Shown piece by piece: positions 36,820 to 44,809 of a DNA stretch of 64,000 nucleotides. Position numbers and translations under genes: made by a program. The stretch lies in assembly GCA_963757335.1 (NCBI GenBank), contig CAVWRJ010000008.1:1-64000 (forward strand). Direction: 5' to 3'. The notes under the pieces are model-generated. The model saw only the letters and a list, made by a program, of their open reading frames with translations. It did no database searches and was not told the DNA's origin. The DNA comes from DASQPA01 sp963757335 (GTDB lineage: Bacteria; Acidobacteriota; Thermoanaerobaculia; Multivoradales; UBA5704). The number at the start of each line of letters is the position of its first letter. Position 1 is the stretch's first letter.

Positions 36820-37245
36820 GCGGCGCTTCGCGGCGTCCTGCGGAGCCGGCGCCAGGCTGCAATTCCGGAGAAGGAATCGTCGGCGACCGCGCCGCTCGCC
36901 GCAGCAGCGAGCTGCTCGGCTTTGGATGGTCAGCAGCACGGGACCGGCCCGATTGAAGCCGCTGGCGGCACGGATGGCGCGAGCACGCCGGGTCCGGCTC
37001 GATCCGCGTTTCGGACGCGGGCGCCTCGACCAGTTCGAGGCCCGGCGGACGGGCGCGGGCGCGGCCCCACGCCGGGCGCGCAACGCGATGCCGCCGAAGA
37101 AATCCACCATCGCCATCAACGACAGCAGGAAGAACGTCGAGTTGGCGAATTTCGGCCGCATCACGAACTCGGCGGCCACACCGAACACGATCAGCGACAA
37201 CAGGCTGGAGAGGAGTGAACCTGTGGGACGAAAATTCTTGGACAT
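36820..37245 (-). pseudogene. Small membrane protein, frameshifted
   Basis: N-terminus MSKNFRPTGSLLSSLLSLIV, then FGVAAEFVMRPKFANSTFFLLSLMAMVDFFGGIALRARR, with two transmembrane segments. After about residue 60 the frame degrades; another frame continues as PPGLELVEAPASETRIEPDP. It looks alphaproteobacterial like its neighbour. No function is recognised. Confidence 0.45.
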
Positions 37246-37270
37246 CCGGATTGACTCGCCCCCCTCCTAC

Positions 37271-37296
37271 CGTCATCCTGAGCGAGCGAAGGATCT
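37271..37296. repeat. Dispersed-repeat-like motif
   Basis: GTCATCCTGAGCGAGCGAAG followed by GATCT. This motif (GTCATxCTGAGCGxAGCGAAGxATCT) recurs in many environmental genomes, from memory. A single copy is seen here, near another segment boundary. Confidence 0.4.
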
Positions 37297-37360
37297 GGGC
37301 GGGAGCTTTGTCGTAACCGTTGCGCCGCCTACAACTTGATTTAGACCGGATCGAGGAGGT

Positions 37361-37909
37361 TCAAGAAGCTATGCCACTCGCCTTCATTTCAGCTCGCGCC
37401 AGCTCCTCCACCGCCCGCCAAAACGAAGTCCCGTCGATCGCCGGATATCGATAGAGCCGGGGCTCGATCTCCGCGAAGCGTTGCAGCAGCTCGGCGGGGT
37501 CAACCAGGCCTCTCTCAACCATCTGGCGTACGTCCGTTAAGTCCTGGGCGTGGCCGCGCTCCAGCTTGGAGAGCGCCTGGGCGTAGAGATCGTAGTGGTA
37601 GAACGAGAGCCGACCCTCCCGGGCGACGAAGAGGCTGCGCTCCTGCCAGCCGGCCAGCTCGGGGATGAAATGATCGGGGGAGGCGAGCTCGATATTGATC
37701 TCCAGCGTCTCCTTGAGCCGCGGCAGGGCGCGAAAGAGCCGGTCGGTCTCTGGGTCGATCTTGATGTCCACGTCGACCGTGCTCCCGCGCCAGCCGAGGA
37801 GGACCGCCGTGGCGCCGCCCGTGAAGTAGAGCCGCACGTCCTTCTCGGCCTCGCCGCCGAGGGTCTGCATGAAGCGCCGGAGGGTCGGCTCGTCTACCAG
37901 CCGCCGCAT
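37361..37909 (-). CDS. DUF6036 nucleotidyltransferase-like protein
   Basis: A 182-residue protein with a nucleotidyltransferase-like core (RLYFTGGATAVLLGWRGSTVDVDIKID, acidic residues DVD) and FYHYDLYAQALSKLERGHAQDLTDV downstream, the pattern of DUF6036/MNT-type proteins related to AbiEii toxins. Its start overlaps the end of the preceding small gene by 16 bases, so the two form a pair. It is probably a TA-like module or nucleotidyl-transfer regulator; activity is unproven. Confidence 0.75.
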   Translation of the reverse strand: MRRLVDEPTLRRFMQTLGGEAEKDVRLYFTGGATAVLLGWRGSTVDVDIKIDPETDRLFRALPRLKETLEINIELASPDHFIPELAGWQERSLFVAREGRLSFYHYDLYAQALSKLERGHAQDLTDVRQMVERGLVDPAELLQRFAEIEPRLYRYPAIDGTSFWRAVEELARAEMKASGIAS

Positions 37910-38172
37910 TCCGCCGCTCGCTCGAAACTGACCAGCCGCCGGATCAGCGCATTGTATCGGGAGTGGGCGGAGTCGCTGTCGGTCTCGGCGAGCTTTTCGT
38001 AGAGCCGGTGCTCGGGGTCGGGGAAGACGGTCTCAGGGAGGGGGAGGCCGATACGGCGCAGGCGAGGCGAACCGATCGAGACGAGGAGCGCGGGGAGCGA
38101 TTCGAGGCCCTGGGCGAGATCGGCGATCCCCTGCTGGACGAGATCACCGCCGGGGAGAGCGCTCAGATCCAT
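37894..38172 (-). CDS. Partner of the DUF6036 protein, putative antitoxin
   Basis: A 92-residue helical protein starting MDLSALPGGDLVQQGIADLA and ending SRYNALIRRLVSFERAAECGGW. ATG 38172 was chosen over an in-frame ATG at 38247. It overlaps the DUF6036 gene and lies about 120 bases from the tandem-repeat array. The helical Leu/Arg-rich end (YEKLAETDSDSAHSRYNAL) is typical of small proteins found in front of DUF6036 genes. Confidence 0.6.
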   Translation of the reverse strand: MDLSALPGGDLVQQGIADLAQGLESLPALLVSIGSPRLRRIGLPLPETVFPDPEHRLYEKLAETDSDSAHSRYNALIRRLVSFERAAECGGW

Positions 38173-38291
38173 GCCGAGCAGTATAGGACCTCCCCTCTCA
38201 TCCGGCGTTTCCGGCGTGACGACGAGCCCGGATCTCCCTTCAAGCATCAGGTCGCGGTCTGAATCGGCATGACCCTGCTCGACCGCATCGA

Positions 38292-38612
38292 GGAAGCTCT
38301 CCCGGTTACCGGGATAGCTATCTCAGCGCCCGGCGAAGCTTTCCGGGCCCTCGGCAAGCTATCCCAGTGCCTGGCGAAGCTTTCCGGGTCCTCGGCAAGC
38401 TATCCCAGGGTCTGGCGAAGCTTTCCCGGCCCTCGGCAAGCTATCCCAGGGCTTGGCGAAGCTATCCCGGCCCTCGGCAAGCTATCCCAGGGCCTGGCGA
38501 AGCTATCCCGGCCCTCGGCAAGCTATCCCAGGGCTTGGCGAAGCTATCCCGGCCCTCGGCTAGCTATCTCAGGGCTTGGCGAAGCTACCCAGCACCTGGC
38601 GAAGCTATCCTA
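38292..38612. repeat. Tandem array of a 20/21-bp repeat (about 16 units)
   Basis: Units alternate between a 21-bp form (CGAAGCTATCCCGGCCCTCGG) split as CGAAGCTATCC + CGGCCCTCGG and a 20-bp form (CAAGCTATCCCAGGGCTTGG), with variants at the edges. The 41-bp dimer is not a multiple of three, and all frames on the plus strand stay open, so it is not selected as protein. A related array lies at 55.8 kb in the opposite orientation. There are no spacers, so it is not CRISPR. Confidence 0.85.
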
Positions 38613-38619
38613 CTAGCGT

Positions 38620-38785
38620 TCGCCGCCGGCATGCCCGCAAGAGACCGCTCGCGGACATTCTGATCGGGGCGTTCGCTCAGCGGTTCTCCGGGCTGCTCAC
38701 CCGGAACCCCGACGACTTCAGCGCCGCTTTCCAGGACCTGCCCCTGCGTCTGCCGGCTCTGCTCCTTTCCGAAGCCGAGGCGTAG
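38620..38785 (+). pseudogene. VapC PIN toxin, C-terminal fragment
   Basis: Only the last 50 or so residues of a PIN toxin: RKRPLADILIGAFAQRFSGL followed by LTRNPDDFSAAFQDLPLRLP, with the Asp of ADILIGA and TRNPDDF. It starts directly after the tandem-repeat array, which appears to have replaced its 5' part. Confidence 0.7.
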
Positions 38786-38834
38786 CGCCCTGGGCGGAGC
38801 GTCCGTTGGAACGATCCTGGGGCTGCTCGCCTCC

Positions 38835-38910
38835 TGTCGTGATGGGCGTCCCGGCGGTTGGCGAGCGCGACCCAGAATCCCGTGTCAGAGATGACGATGC
38901 TTGCGTCCAA
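38835..38910 (-). pseudogene. PIN toxin, N-terminal fragment
   Basis: A TTG start gives DASIVISDTGFWVALANRRD followed by AHHDR, the beginning of a VapC of the TGFWVAL type with its first catalytic Asp. The match stops after about 25 residues near 38,840. It overlaps the RHH antitoxin end by 26 bases, the normal TA arrangement. Confidence 0.6.
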
Positions 38911-39145
38911 GGCCCTCGCGCAGCCGTGATTTATAAGTCTCCGAGAGGTCGGCCTCGGCCTCGCCGGAACCGACGAGGCCCGCCCCCAGGATCGCGTCGC
39001 GCGCGGAGCGGCCCGGCCTACAGACTTCTGCAAAATAGCGCTCGAGGGCAGCGCGCACGACGTTGGACGTGTTCTGCCTGGTCGCTCGCTCCAGGGCTTC
39101 GAGCTTCCGCGCCAACTCTTCGGGCAACCTTACATTGAGTCGCAT
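38885..39145 (-). CDS. Ribbon-helix-helix antitoxin
   Basis: An 86-residue protein starting MRLNVRLPEELARKLEALER, an RHH/CopG DNA-binding domain (strand RLNVRLP, helices LARKLEALERATR and TSNVVRAALERYF), then an acidic tail (EAEADLSETYKSRLREGLGRK) that would bind the toxin. ATG 39145 was chosen for GAGG seven bases upstream. Its toxin partner is only a fragment. Confidence 0.8.
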   Translation of the reverse strand: MRLNVRLPEELARKLEALERATRQNTSNVVRAALERYFAEVCRPGRSARDAILGAGLVGSGEAEADLSETYKSRLREGLGRKHRHL

Positions 39146-39342
39146 CGGGCACCTCTTCGTCATACGCAGCGTATGACAGCTGGAGGGGGCTATGCCAAAG
39201 AGGAGGATTCGCGCCGAGCCGCTCGAAGGCGTCCTTCTGGAGCACCTGACCCGCGTAGTCGAGTGTGGAGAAGAGACTCGCTGGTAGACTACTCGGTATG
39301 TAGCGCGTTGCCACTTGGTGGCTTCGGAGGACTTGACTCGCA

Positions 39343-39597
39343 ATGCGGAACAAACTCCTGGAGAGGATCTTGCGCGGAGCTTCGGACGCCAACATCCCCT
39401 TCGATGGTTTTCGCGGGCTGCTTCGAGAGTTAGGATTTGATGAGAGGATTAAGGGGAGCCACCATATCTTCAGTAAGACTGGAATTCCAGAGATCCTGAA
39501 CCTGCAAGCTAAGGGCGCTAAGGCCAAGCCCTATCAAGTCCGCCAGGTTCGGCTGGTGGTTCTCAAGTACCACCTTACAGGAGAGGAAGATGACTGA
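39343..39597 (+). CDS. hicA: HicA-type mRNA interferase toxin
   Basis: An 84-residue dsRBD-like toxin with the catalytic His in ERIKGSHHIFSK, the ILRGASDANIPFDGFRGLL start and the C-terminal KAKPYQVRQVRLVVLKYHL. It blocks translation by cleaving mRNA when free. ATG 39343 has GGAGG upstream. It overlaps hicB by eight bases. The pair appears intact, unlike most TA genes around it. Confidence 0.9.
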   Translation: MRNKLLERILRGASDANIPFDGFRGLLRELGFDERIKGSHHIFSKTGIPEILNLQAKGAKAKPYQVRQVRLVVLKYHLTGEEDD

Positions 39598-39805
39598 GCC
39601 GCGTTATGAGGTAATCCTATACTGGAGCAGTGAGGATGATGCCTTTGTCGCTGAAGTGCCTGAGCTCCCCGGCTGCGCCGCCGACGGTGCAACCTACCAG
39701 GAAGCTCTTGGAAACGTTCAAGTGATCATCGAGGAATGGCTTGAGACGGCAAAGGAGTTGGGCCGCGTGATCCCCGAGCCTCGCGGGAGGTTGATGTTTG
39801 CTTAG
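39590..39805 (+). CDS. hicB: HicB-type antitoxin
   Basis: A 71-residue protein with the partial RNase-H-like HicB fold: YEVILYWSSEDDAFVAEVPELPGCAADGATYQEALGNVQVIIEEWLETA. No C-terminal DNA-binding extension is present, so it belongs to the short HicB group. It follows hicA with an overlap. Confidence 0.92.
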   Translation: MTEPRYEVILYWSSEDDAFVAEVPELPGCAADGATYQEALGNVQVIIEEWLETAKELGRVIPEPRGRLMFA

Positions 39806-39892
39806 CGGGCAAGCTCGGGGGCGATTCCCGAGCCTCTCCGGAGCCTCCGGCATGCATGGACGTCACAAGAGGGCTCATGGTATCTTCCCTGC

Positions 39893-40118
39893 ATGCCGAT
39901 CAAGGCTCGAGTTCACAACGGTCGATTCGTGGTAGAGGAGTCCACGCAACTGGTTGAGGGAACGGGAGATTGAGCTCCTGTCACGCGATCAGGGCGACTG
40001 GCTCGACCCGGACGACCGTGCTGCCCTTCATCATGTACTCCTTGTCTCTCAAGAAAACATTCAAAATGGCCGTCTTGTCGACGCAGAAGAGGTGCTCAGG
40101 GAACTGCTGACAGCGTGA
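39893..40118 (+). pseudogene. AbrB/DUF2281-like antitoxin, frameshifted
   Basis: It starts MPIKARVHNGRFVVEESTQL. One extra base near 39,968 breaks the frame; the next frame continues EIELLSRDQGDWLDPDDRAALHHVLLVSQ and ends VDAEEVLRELLTA at TGA 40116-40118. The full product is about 75 residues. It is followed by the remnant of its RelE partner. Confidence 0.7.
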
Positions 40119-40164
40119 CACGGCGCCATGATCCGCTTCATGGCGACTGCCATCCTTTGAAGCT

Positions 40165-40302
40165 GGCACGCGGCGATACGTTCTCCGCCGGTTTCCCTAC
40201 AACATCATCTATCGAGAGATCCCAGTCGGTATTGAGGTGGTTGTCTGTAGCGCCCACAAGCGGTGTCCTCGATATTGGCACAGGCGCTTGCGTCGCTACT
40301 GA
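40165..40302 (+). pseudogene. RelE/ParE toxin, C-terminal fragment
   Basis: RRYVLRRFPYNIIYREIPVG followed by IEVVVCSAHKRCPRYWHRRL: the C-terminal half of a plasmid-stabilisation (ParE/RelE) toxin. The first 50-60 residues are missing between the antitoxin stop and this segment. Non-functional. Confidence 0.75.
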
Positions 40303-40435
40303 GCGTCAGCAGGCTGTGCCTGCGAGATCGCCTGCTACTTGCGTGATGTGCAACGCTTATGCGCCAGCGGTGCAGGCAGGCGTCCCGCTGCTGGGGCCGT
40401 GTTAGGCGGTACCTCCTGCGAGAGCTTGGACCGGG

Positions 40436-41454
40436 CTATTTCGTTATCGATCCCTTCCAGTGTAGCGGTCGCCTACCGCCACTCAACTTGAGGCTAATCT
40501 CGAACTCGACGGAGTCCTTGCTCCGTACGGCCGCAGTCCAGGCATCGAAGCCCGCAGTATTATCGCCGGGGAACACGTCGAAAATCGTTTGATCGAAGGA
40601 ATGGCTTTTCACCACTGTGTACTTTTGATCCCTCGCCATCAACGGAAAAGTCGCTCCTTTGAAGCGAAGCTCACCCGACGGATAGATGACGCCATCTGTG
40701 TCACCGCTATTCAAGATTCCCACCGTGAAGTCTGTATCGCCGGAAAGCGGCATCTCGACCTTTCCGAGTCGGCCAGACCCGCCCGGAGGTCGTCGAGATC
40801 CTTGTGCAGCACGTCGTTGGCGCTATCGATTTTCTTGAGCCGGCCTATGGCAGCCGGTATGCTGACCCGGCCCAAGGTTAGTAGAGTTGACACTTGCTGC
40901 AGATCAGGGTCGGCGGTCATCTCTAGCATTGGAGGTGGCTCAGTCGGCGGAGCAACTTTCAAGAGTTCTATGTCACGCTTGACGGTCTGAGCGTCGCTGT
41001 CGAGGAAAGACCACAAACTATCAGCAGCACGCGAAATGTCCGCTTGGCAGCGCGTCTCCCATTCTCCGTCGCTTAGCCAATCATCACAGGAAGATTCCTT
41101 CCCCGCAGTCAATCTCTCGAGGCTAGCACGGAGAGGACCCATCAACCGCGAGTTGGCCTTTAGGCGCCTTAGGAGAGTGGCGTCGAATACAAGTTTTTCA
41201 CGGTAGATGGTGGGAACCACATTTTCAATCGACGCACGGGGTGCCTTGAGAGCCTGGCTGATCTGGTATCCGATCCAAATCGAGAAGGGATGGAATGCGA
41301 TTGAAACAACCGCCGTGATGAGTGCGCCTCTAGCAAGCCGGTAAAGCGCTTTGGGAGTTGGCTGTTTAGACAAGACTGGAGGGGCAATGTTAACGCCCTT
41401 TTCGTCAGTCTGCGGAGTCGTGGCTGATGCTGATGACGGAAGCAGGTCACTCAT
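40436..41454 (-). pseudogene. Membrane-anchored protein of unknown function, frameshifted
   Basis: From ATG 41454: a 45-residue Ser/Thr/Pro-rich cytoplasmic start, one transmembrane segment (LITAVVSIAFHPFSIWIGYQI), a helical middle region (LLRRLKANSRLMGPLRASLERL, with Cys pair CDDWLSDGEWETRC) and coiled-coil-like IGRLKKIDSANDVLHKDLDDLRA. Near 40,745 one frame change leads to a beta-rich C-terminal domain (SGDTDFTVGILNSGDTDGVIYPSGELRF). Lower GC than its neighbours. It is the last gene of a three-gene operon of unknown role. No homologue is recognised. Confidence 0.6.
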
Positions 41455-41569
41455 GGGAGCGTTTCCCTCCTTTGTGGCTACACGGCAGATGAACCTCCGG
41501 CCTCATTATTATCGTCTGGTCTTACTGTCTCAGCTAGGATCGCCTCCATGCGAGCTCTGGCGATTTGCC

Positions 41570-41842
41570 TTAAGACCAGCCTGCCGGGGCGCCAAGATTT
41601 TTAAGCCGATCGACAACAATCTCATCAGGTAATCCCATTGTGATGTAGTCAGCCACTCGCTCCTCGGCCTCGGACCTAGAAATTGGGTATCCGGAAAGCC
41701 TTCGGCTAAATCTCAAGATTCCTGGCATGAATCTGACGATAAAAATGCTGATAAAGAATAGTAACAGGACGAGTGCGAAGGGCCATGGATCAGCTCTCGA
41801 GTTCTCGTAATATTTGCGACAAAGATGGCGTGGGTCGACCAC
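41570..41842 (-). CDS. Small membrane protein of unknown function
   Basis: About 90 residues from GTG 41842. One or two membrane segments (WPFALVLLLFFISIFIVRFM), then a short cytoplasmic tail with SRSEAEERVADYITMGLPDEIVVDRLKNLG, which resembles a small helical interaction domain. It overlaps the 3' end of the preceding (IS-split) gene. The second gene of the unknown operon. Confidence 0.5.
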   Translation of the reverse strand: MVDPRHLCRKYYENSRADPWPFALVLLLFFISIFIVRFMPGILRFSRRLSGYPISRSEAEERVADYITMGLPDEIVVDRLKNLGAPAGWS

Positions 41843-42001
41843 TGCGGGCTTGTTGCAAGTCTTTGGTTTGAGCCTCCTGAAGCCGCCTGATCGTTTGTAG
41901 TGCGTCACTTGTCTTTCCGTCCTGAACCTGTCGCGCAAGCGTATTAAAGAGGTCTGCGTTAGGGGCATCAGGAGAGAACGGAGCAAACTCCCGTGTGCTA
42001 A

Positions 42002-42854
42002 GAGCGTCTAACAAAACCGCGACTTGTGTTATCCTTTGACGTCATATGGGAGCACTTGTAGACGAAACTCTATGGCAGCATGTGGCGCCTTTGTTGCCCC
42101 CGGACAAGCCAAAGCCAAAAGGTGGTCGCCCTCGCGTGTCCGACCGTGCAGCCTTGGCAGGCATCCTCTTCGTCCTCCGCAGCGGCATCCCCTGGGAGAT
42201 GCTCCCCAAAGAGCTGGGTTGTGGCAGTGGCATGACCTGCTGGCGTCGTCTTCGAGACTGGCAAACGTCTGGTGTCTGGGACCGCCTCCACCAGGTCTTG
42301 CTAGATCGGCTCGGCCAAGCCGATCGCATCGACTGGAGCCGAGCCTCCATTGATGCCTCGACAGTACCCTCTCCAGGGGGGGCGAAAAAACCGGGCCGAA
42401 TCCAACGGATCGCGGCAAACAGGGCACGAAGCGCCATCTTGTGGTCGACCGCCAGGGCATCCCGCTCGCGATCGTGTTGACTGCCGCCAACGTCAACGAC
42501 ACCACGATGCTCGGGTCGACTCTTGACGCCATCGATCCGATCAAGCTTCCCCGAGGACGGCCGCGCAAGCGTCCCGACAAGTTGCATGCGGATAAGGGAT
42601 ATGACTCGAAGAAGAATAGGGCCCTCTTGCGCCAGCGTGGCATCACGCCGCGGATTGCCCGCAAGGGCATTGAGTCCAAGGAGCGACTCGGCCGGCATCG
42701 CTGGGTTGTCGAGCGTACGCACTCGTGGCTGAATCGTTTCAGGAGACTCAAGATCCGGTATGAACGTCGCGCAGACATCTACGAAGCTTTTCTCAAGATC
42801 GGCTGTGCGCTCATCTGCTCGCACCTACTCGAACGGGGGTTTTGTTAGGCGCTC
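42002..42854 (+). mobile_element. IS5-family insertion sequence, 853 bp
   Basis: Terminal inverted repeats GAGCGTCTAACAAAACC (left) and GAGCGCCTAACAAAACC (complement of the right end) differ at one base. A TAA target duplication flanks it (41999-42001 and 42855-42857). Size and 3-bp TNA-type duplication match the IS427/IS1031 subgroups. Confidence 0.93.
42046..42848 (+). CDS. IS5-family transposase (orfA/orfB, -1 frameshift)
   Basis: OrfA from 42046 has the DUF4096 N-terminal domain (LWQHVAPLLPPDKPKPKGGRP, LAGILFVLRSGIPWEMLPKELG, WRRLRDWQ) and the first catalytic Asp (IDASTV). At the A6 run (42386-42391, GCGAAAAAACC) a -1 slip joins it to the frame with HLVVDRQGIPLAIVLTAANVND, DKGYDSKKNR (second Asp) and ERLGRHRWVVERTHSWLNRFRR (Glu). 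This is the normal programmed-frameshift layout of the group, so the element may be active. Confidence 0.88.
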
Positions 42855-43248
42855 TAAGGTCTGCGTAGAGCGTATCGAACACTGTATTCAATGCTTGTTT
42901 TCTCTCGACCGGGAGATACCGACTGCTCAGGATGTTGAATTCCGCTTGTTCCAAGAGTTCGCCGACCGAGATAGGGGTCAAAACTCGCTCTTGGCGACGC
43001 CGCTGGTCGATTAACCTTGTAAGCCTCGGCACATTTATTGGCTTGTCATTCAATACGTGGTCTTCAACTATCGATACAAGTGTCTCTCGAACACCGCGAG
43101 CTCTCTCTTTCTCGGCCAGAATCGCCTGCCTTTCAGCTTGCGAAAGCTGATACCACCCCACTACGATTGTGGCCCCAATTCCCAGAAGACTCGTCAGTAA
43201 CAGGCCGACCCACTGGCGCTTCGGCCGAACAACCTCAGGTTGGGTCAT

Positions 43249-43452
43249 AGTTTGAGCCTCGCCTCGATTCGCGTAACTTGCAACCTACTATTCCCCGGCG
43301 CACTTCCCAATTAGTCGACAACTCTTGTCGCTAGCCAACTCCAAACCAACGAAGGAAGCGTAAGCCATACATCTGCAATACTTATGAGGAATCTTATCTC
43401 CGGGTGCGGTCTGCGTCAATGACATGATCGCAGACGTACAAGCTTACCAACT
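43249..43452. promoter_or_regulatory. Upstream region of the membrane operon
   Basis: AT-richer non-coding stretch before the split gene. It probably holds its promoter, but I see no convincing -35/-10 pair. Confidence 0.3.
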
Positions 43453-43763
43453 GTGACTCCCGAATGCGTGCTTAGCGATAAGGTTGGCGAGCACGAGAGA
43501 GGGGCCCACCTCCTCCATAACGCCTTCGCCTGCCTGCGCGAGCAGGAGGAGATCCTGACCGCCGCCGAGGCCGAGATGGCCGGGCCTTGGAAGGAGATGC
43601 AGGGTGCGCGGCAAGGCCGGGGGGGGCGCCGTGCTCCGGGAGTGGGAGGATCTCGACGCCGAAGACCACCCCGTCGCCGTCTTGTGGCACGAGGAGACGG
43701 CGCAGCTCTGGAGCATCCTCCTGCCAGCGATAGAGCGTCCGCTGCTGGGGCGGGTTAGGTGAG
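43453..43763 (+). pseudogene. Hypothetical, frameshifted fragment
   Basis: The first part AHLLHNAFACLREQEEILTA and EMAGPWKEMQGARQG is in one frame. After a G7 run near 43,620 another frame gives AVLREWEDLDAEDHPVAVLW and ETAQLWSILLPAIERPLLG. It looks like coding sequence but is not recognised. It converges on the small antitoxin-like gene. Confidence 0.3.
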
Positions 43764-43928
43764 CCTCCGTGCGGCCGGCACTTTCGGAGACAGCGAAACG
43801 GTCCTCTGCCCTTCCGCCCGCGCCGTGGAACGCAACAACCGGAAGAGGCTCGCGATGTCGCCGCCCGCCTCGGCCACCAACTGCTCCCGTACTCGATTCA
43901 ACTCGTCGAGAATCTCGTCGTCCGCCAT
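43755..43928 (-). CDS. Small antitoxin-like protein (57 aa)
   Basis: MADDEILDELNRVREQLVAE, then GGDIASLFRLLRSTARAEGQ and RTVSLSPKVPAARRLT. It resembles the small MxDEILDExxRxRE proteins that often precede PIN toxins in Acidobacteria and cyanobacteria. No toxin gene follows it here. Confidence 0.6.
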   Translation of the reverse strand: MADDEILDELNRVREQLVAEAGGDIASLFRLLRSTARAEGQRTVSLSPKVPAARRLT

Positions 43929-44142
43929 CTTCCCTATCCCTCCAGTGACTCCTCAGGCGTACACAGACCACATACACCGAAGGCTTCACTACTGAATTCT
44001 ACTGCCCCTCGCGACTCCGTGCCACTCACACTCGCGCTTCACTCGGCCTAACCTCGAGCCGAGTGCAAACGTTAGCGACGAGTTCCTCGTATTCCTTCGC
44101 CTCCATTTCTCGACCTTTCCTGCCGCCAGACCCCGGTGTACA

Positions 44143-44474
44143 TCACCCAACCTCTACAAGATGGGTCCCCTCTGCAAGTGCGCTCATGATGGCCGGCAGC
44201 AGAGGCTCGAACCATCGGAGCAACGCTGCTCGACGGGAGTTGCGGATGCGCAACCAGACGACGCTCGGGGCGGGCGCATCGGAGACGATCCGTAGCACCG
44301 CTAAGTCCTGGTCATTGGGACAATGACCGCGCTGTTGCTCGCTGCGTATTCCCATACAGCAAGATTGGGCGCGGTAGCATGCCTTAAGCCCGCGACGTGC
44401 TCGCTCGGATGCCCTGCAGCGGTGAGCCACCTCGCAAGTGCCGGCGGCAGTTGGGCATCGACCAGAAACCGCAT
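44143..44474 (-). pseudogene. DUF5615 PIN-like toxin, frameshifted
   Basis: It starts MRFLVDAQLPPALARWLTAA, then LRHATAPNLAVWEYAASNSAVIV. One base change near 44,325 shifts the frame, and the sequence continues NDQDLAVLRIVSDAPAPSVVWLRIRNSR...LLPAIMSAL, the complete toxin C-terminus. The ATG overlaps the antitoxin TGA by one base (TGATG). Confidence 0.75.
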
Positions 44475-44698
44475 CAGGCTACGTGGAGGATTGGGTGGTC
44501 GCTCTGGCGGGCCGCAAACTCGAGCGCCGCGTCGATATCGCCCGACTCGAGGTAGGGGAAGTCCTCAAGGACCTCCTCGCGAGTGGCCCCAGCGGCCAAG
44601 AGGTCGAGCACGTCTTTGACCCGAATCCTCAGACCGCGAAGGCACGGGCGCCCTCCACACTTGCCCGGCTCGATCGTTATGCGGTGCAGCTCGCTCAT
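44474..44698 (-). CDS. DUF433 antitoxin
   Basis: A 74-residue DUF433 protein: ITIEPGKCGGRPCLRGLRIRVKDVLDLLAAGATREEVLEDFPYLESGDIDAALEFAARQ. It has an intact GGRPCLRGLRI motif with an HTH for promoter binding. Directly coupled to the PIN-like toxin. Confidence 0.93.
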   Translation of the reverse strand: MSELHRITIEPGKCGGRPCLRGLRIRVKDVLDLLAAGATREEVLEDFPYLESGDIDAALEFAARQSDHPILHVA

Positions 44699-44809
44699 AT
44701 TCGTGTCCTCTAAAAAACGGGTCGGGGCCTACTCCGAGCCGAGCTCATTATGGGCCGTGCCCGCGGCGGAAATCCAGGGACAGGAGGGGGGTGGCATTGC
44801 GCCAGACCT

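Larger units (their letters stand above)
41790..43248 (-). pseudogene. Membrane/coiled-coil protein gene split by IS5-family insertion
   Basis: Two parts: 42858-43248 (N-terminal) and 41790-42001 (C-terminal). The N-terminus MTQPEVVRPKRQWVGLLLTSLLG has one membrane segment. A long charged helix (AERQAILAEKERARGVRETLV) leads to ERKQALNTVFDTLYADL. Removing the IS and one copy of TAA restores the frame exactly, ...YADLSTREFAPFSPDAPNAD..., ending LSQILRELES (about 202 residues). The unbroken protein would be the first gene of the low-GC three-gene membrane operon. The function is unknown. Confidence 0.8.

Noticed and set aside
38292..38612. CRISPR array
   Set aside because: Units are contiguous with no spacers, alternate 20 and 21 bases, and drift at the edges; no cas genes nearby.
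38269..38663. Repeat protein encoded by the tandem array
   Set aside because: Two overlapping frames are equally open and the 41-bp dimer changes frame each time; no start signal.
38620..38910. A single VapC gene split by inversion
   Set aside because: The N-terminal part (TGFWVAL type) and C-terminal part (ADILIGA/TRNPDDF type) appear to belong to different PIN subfamilies.
39192..39287. Small plus-strand gene (MPKRRIRAEPLEGVLLEHL...)
   Set aside because: Only 31 codons, no family support, and it overlaps the upstream region of the RHH antitoxin; left out of the features.
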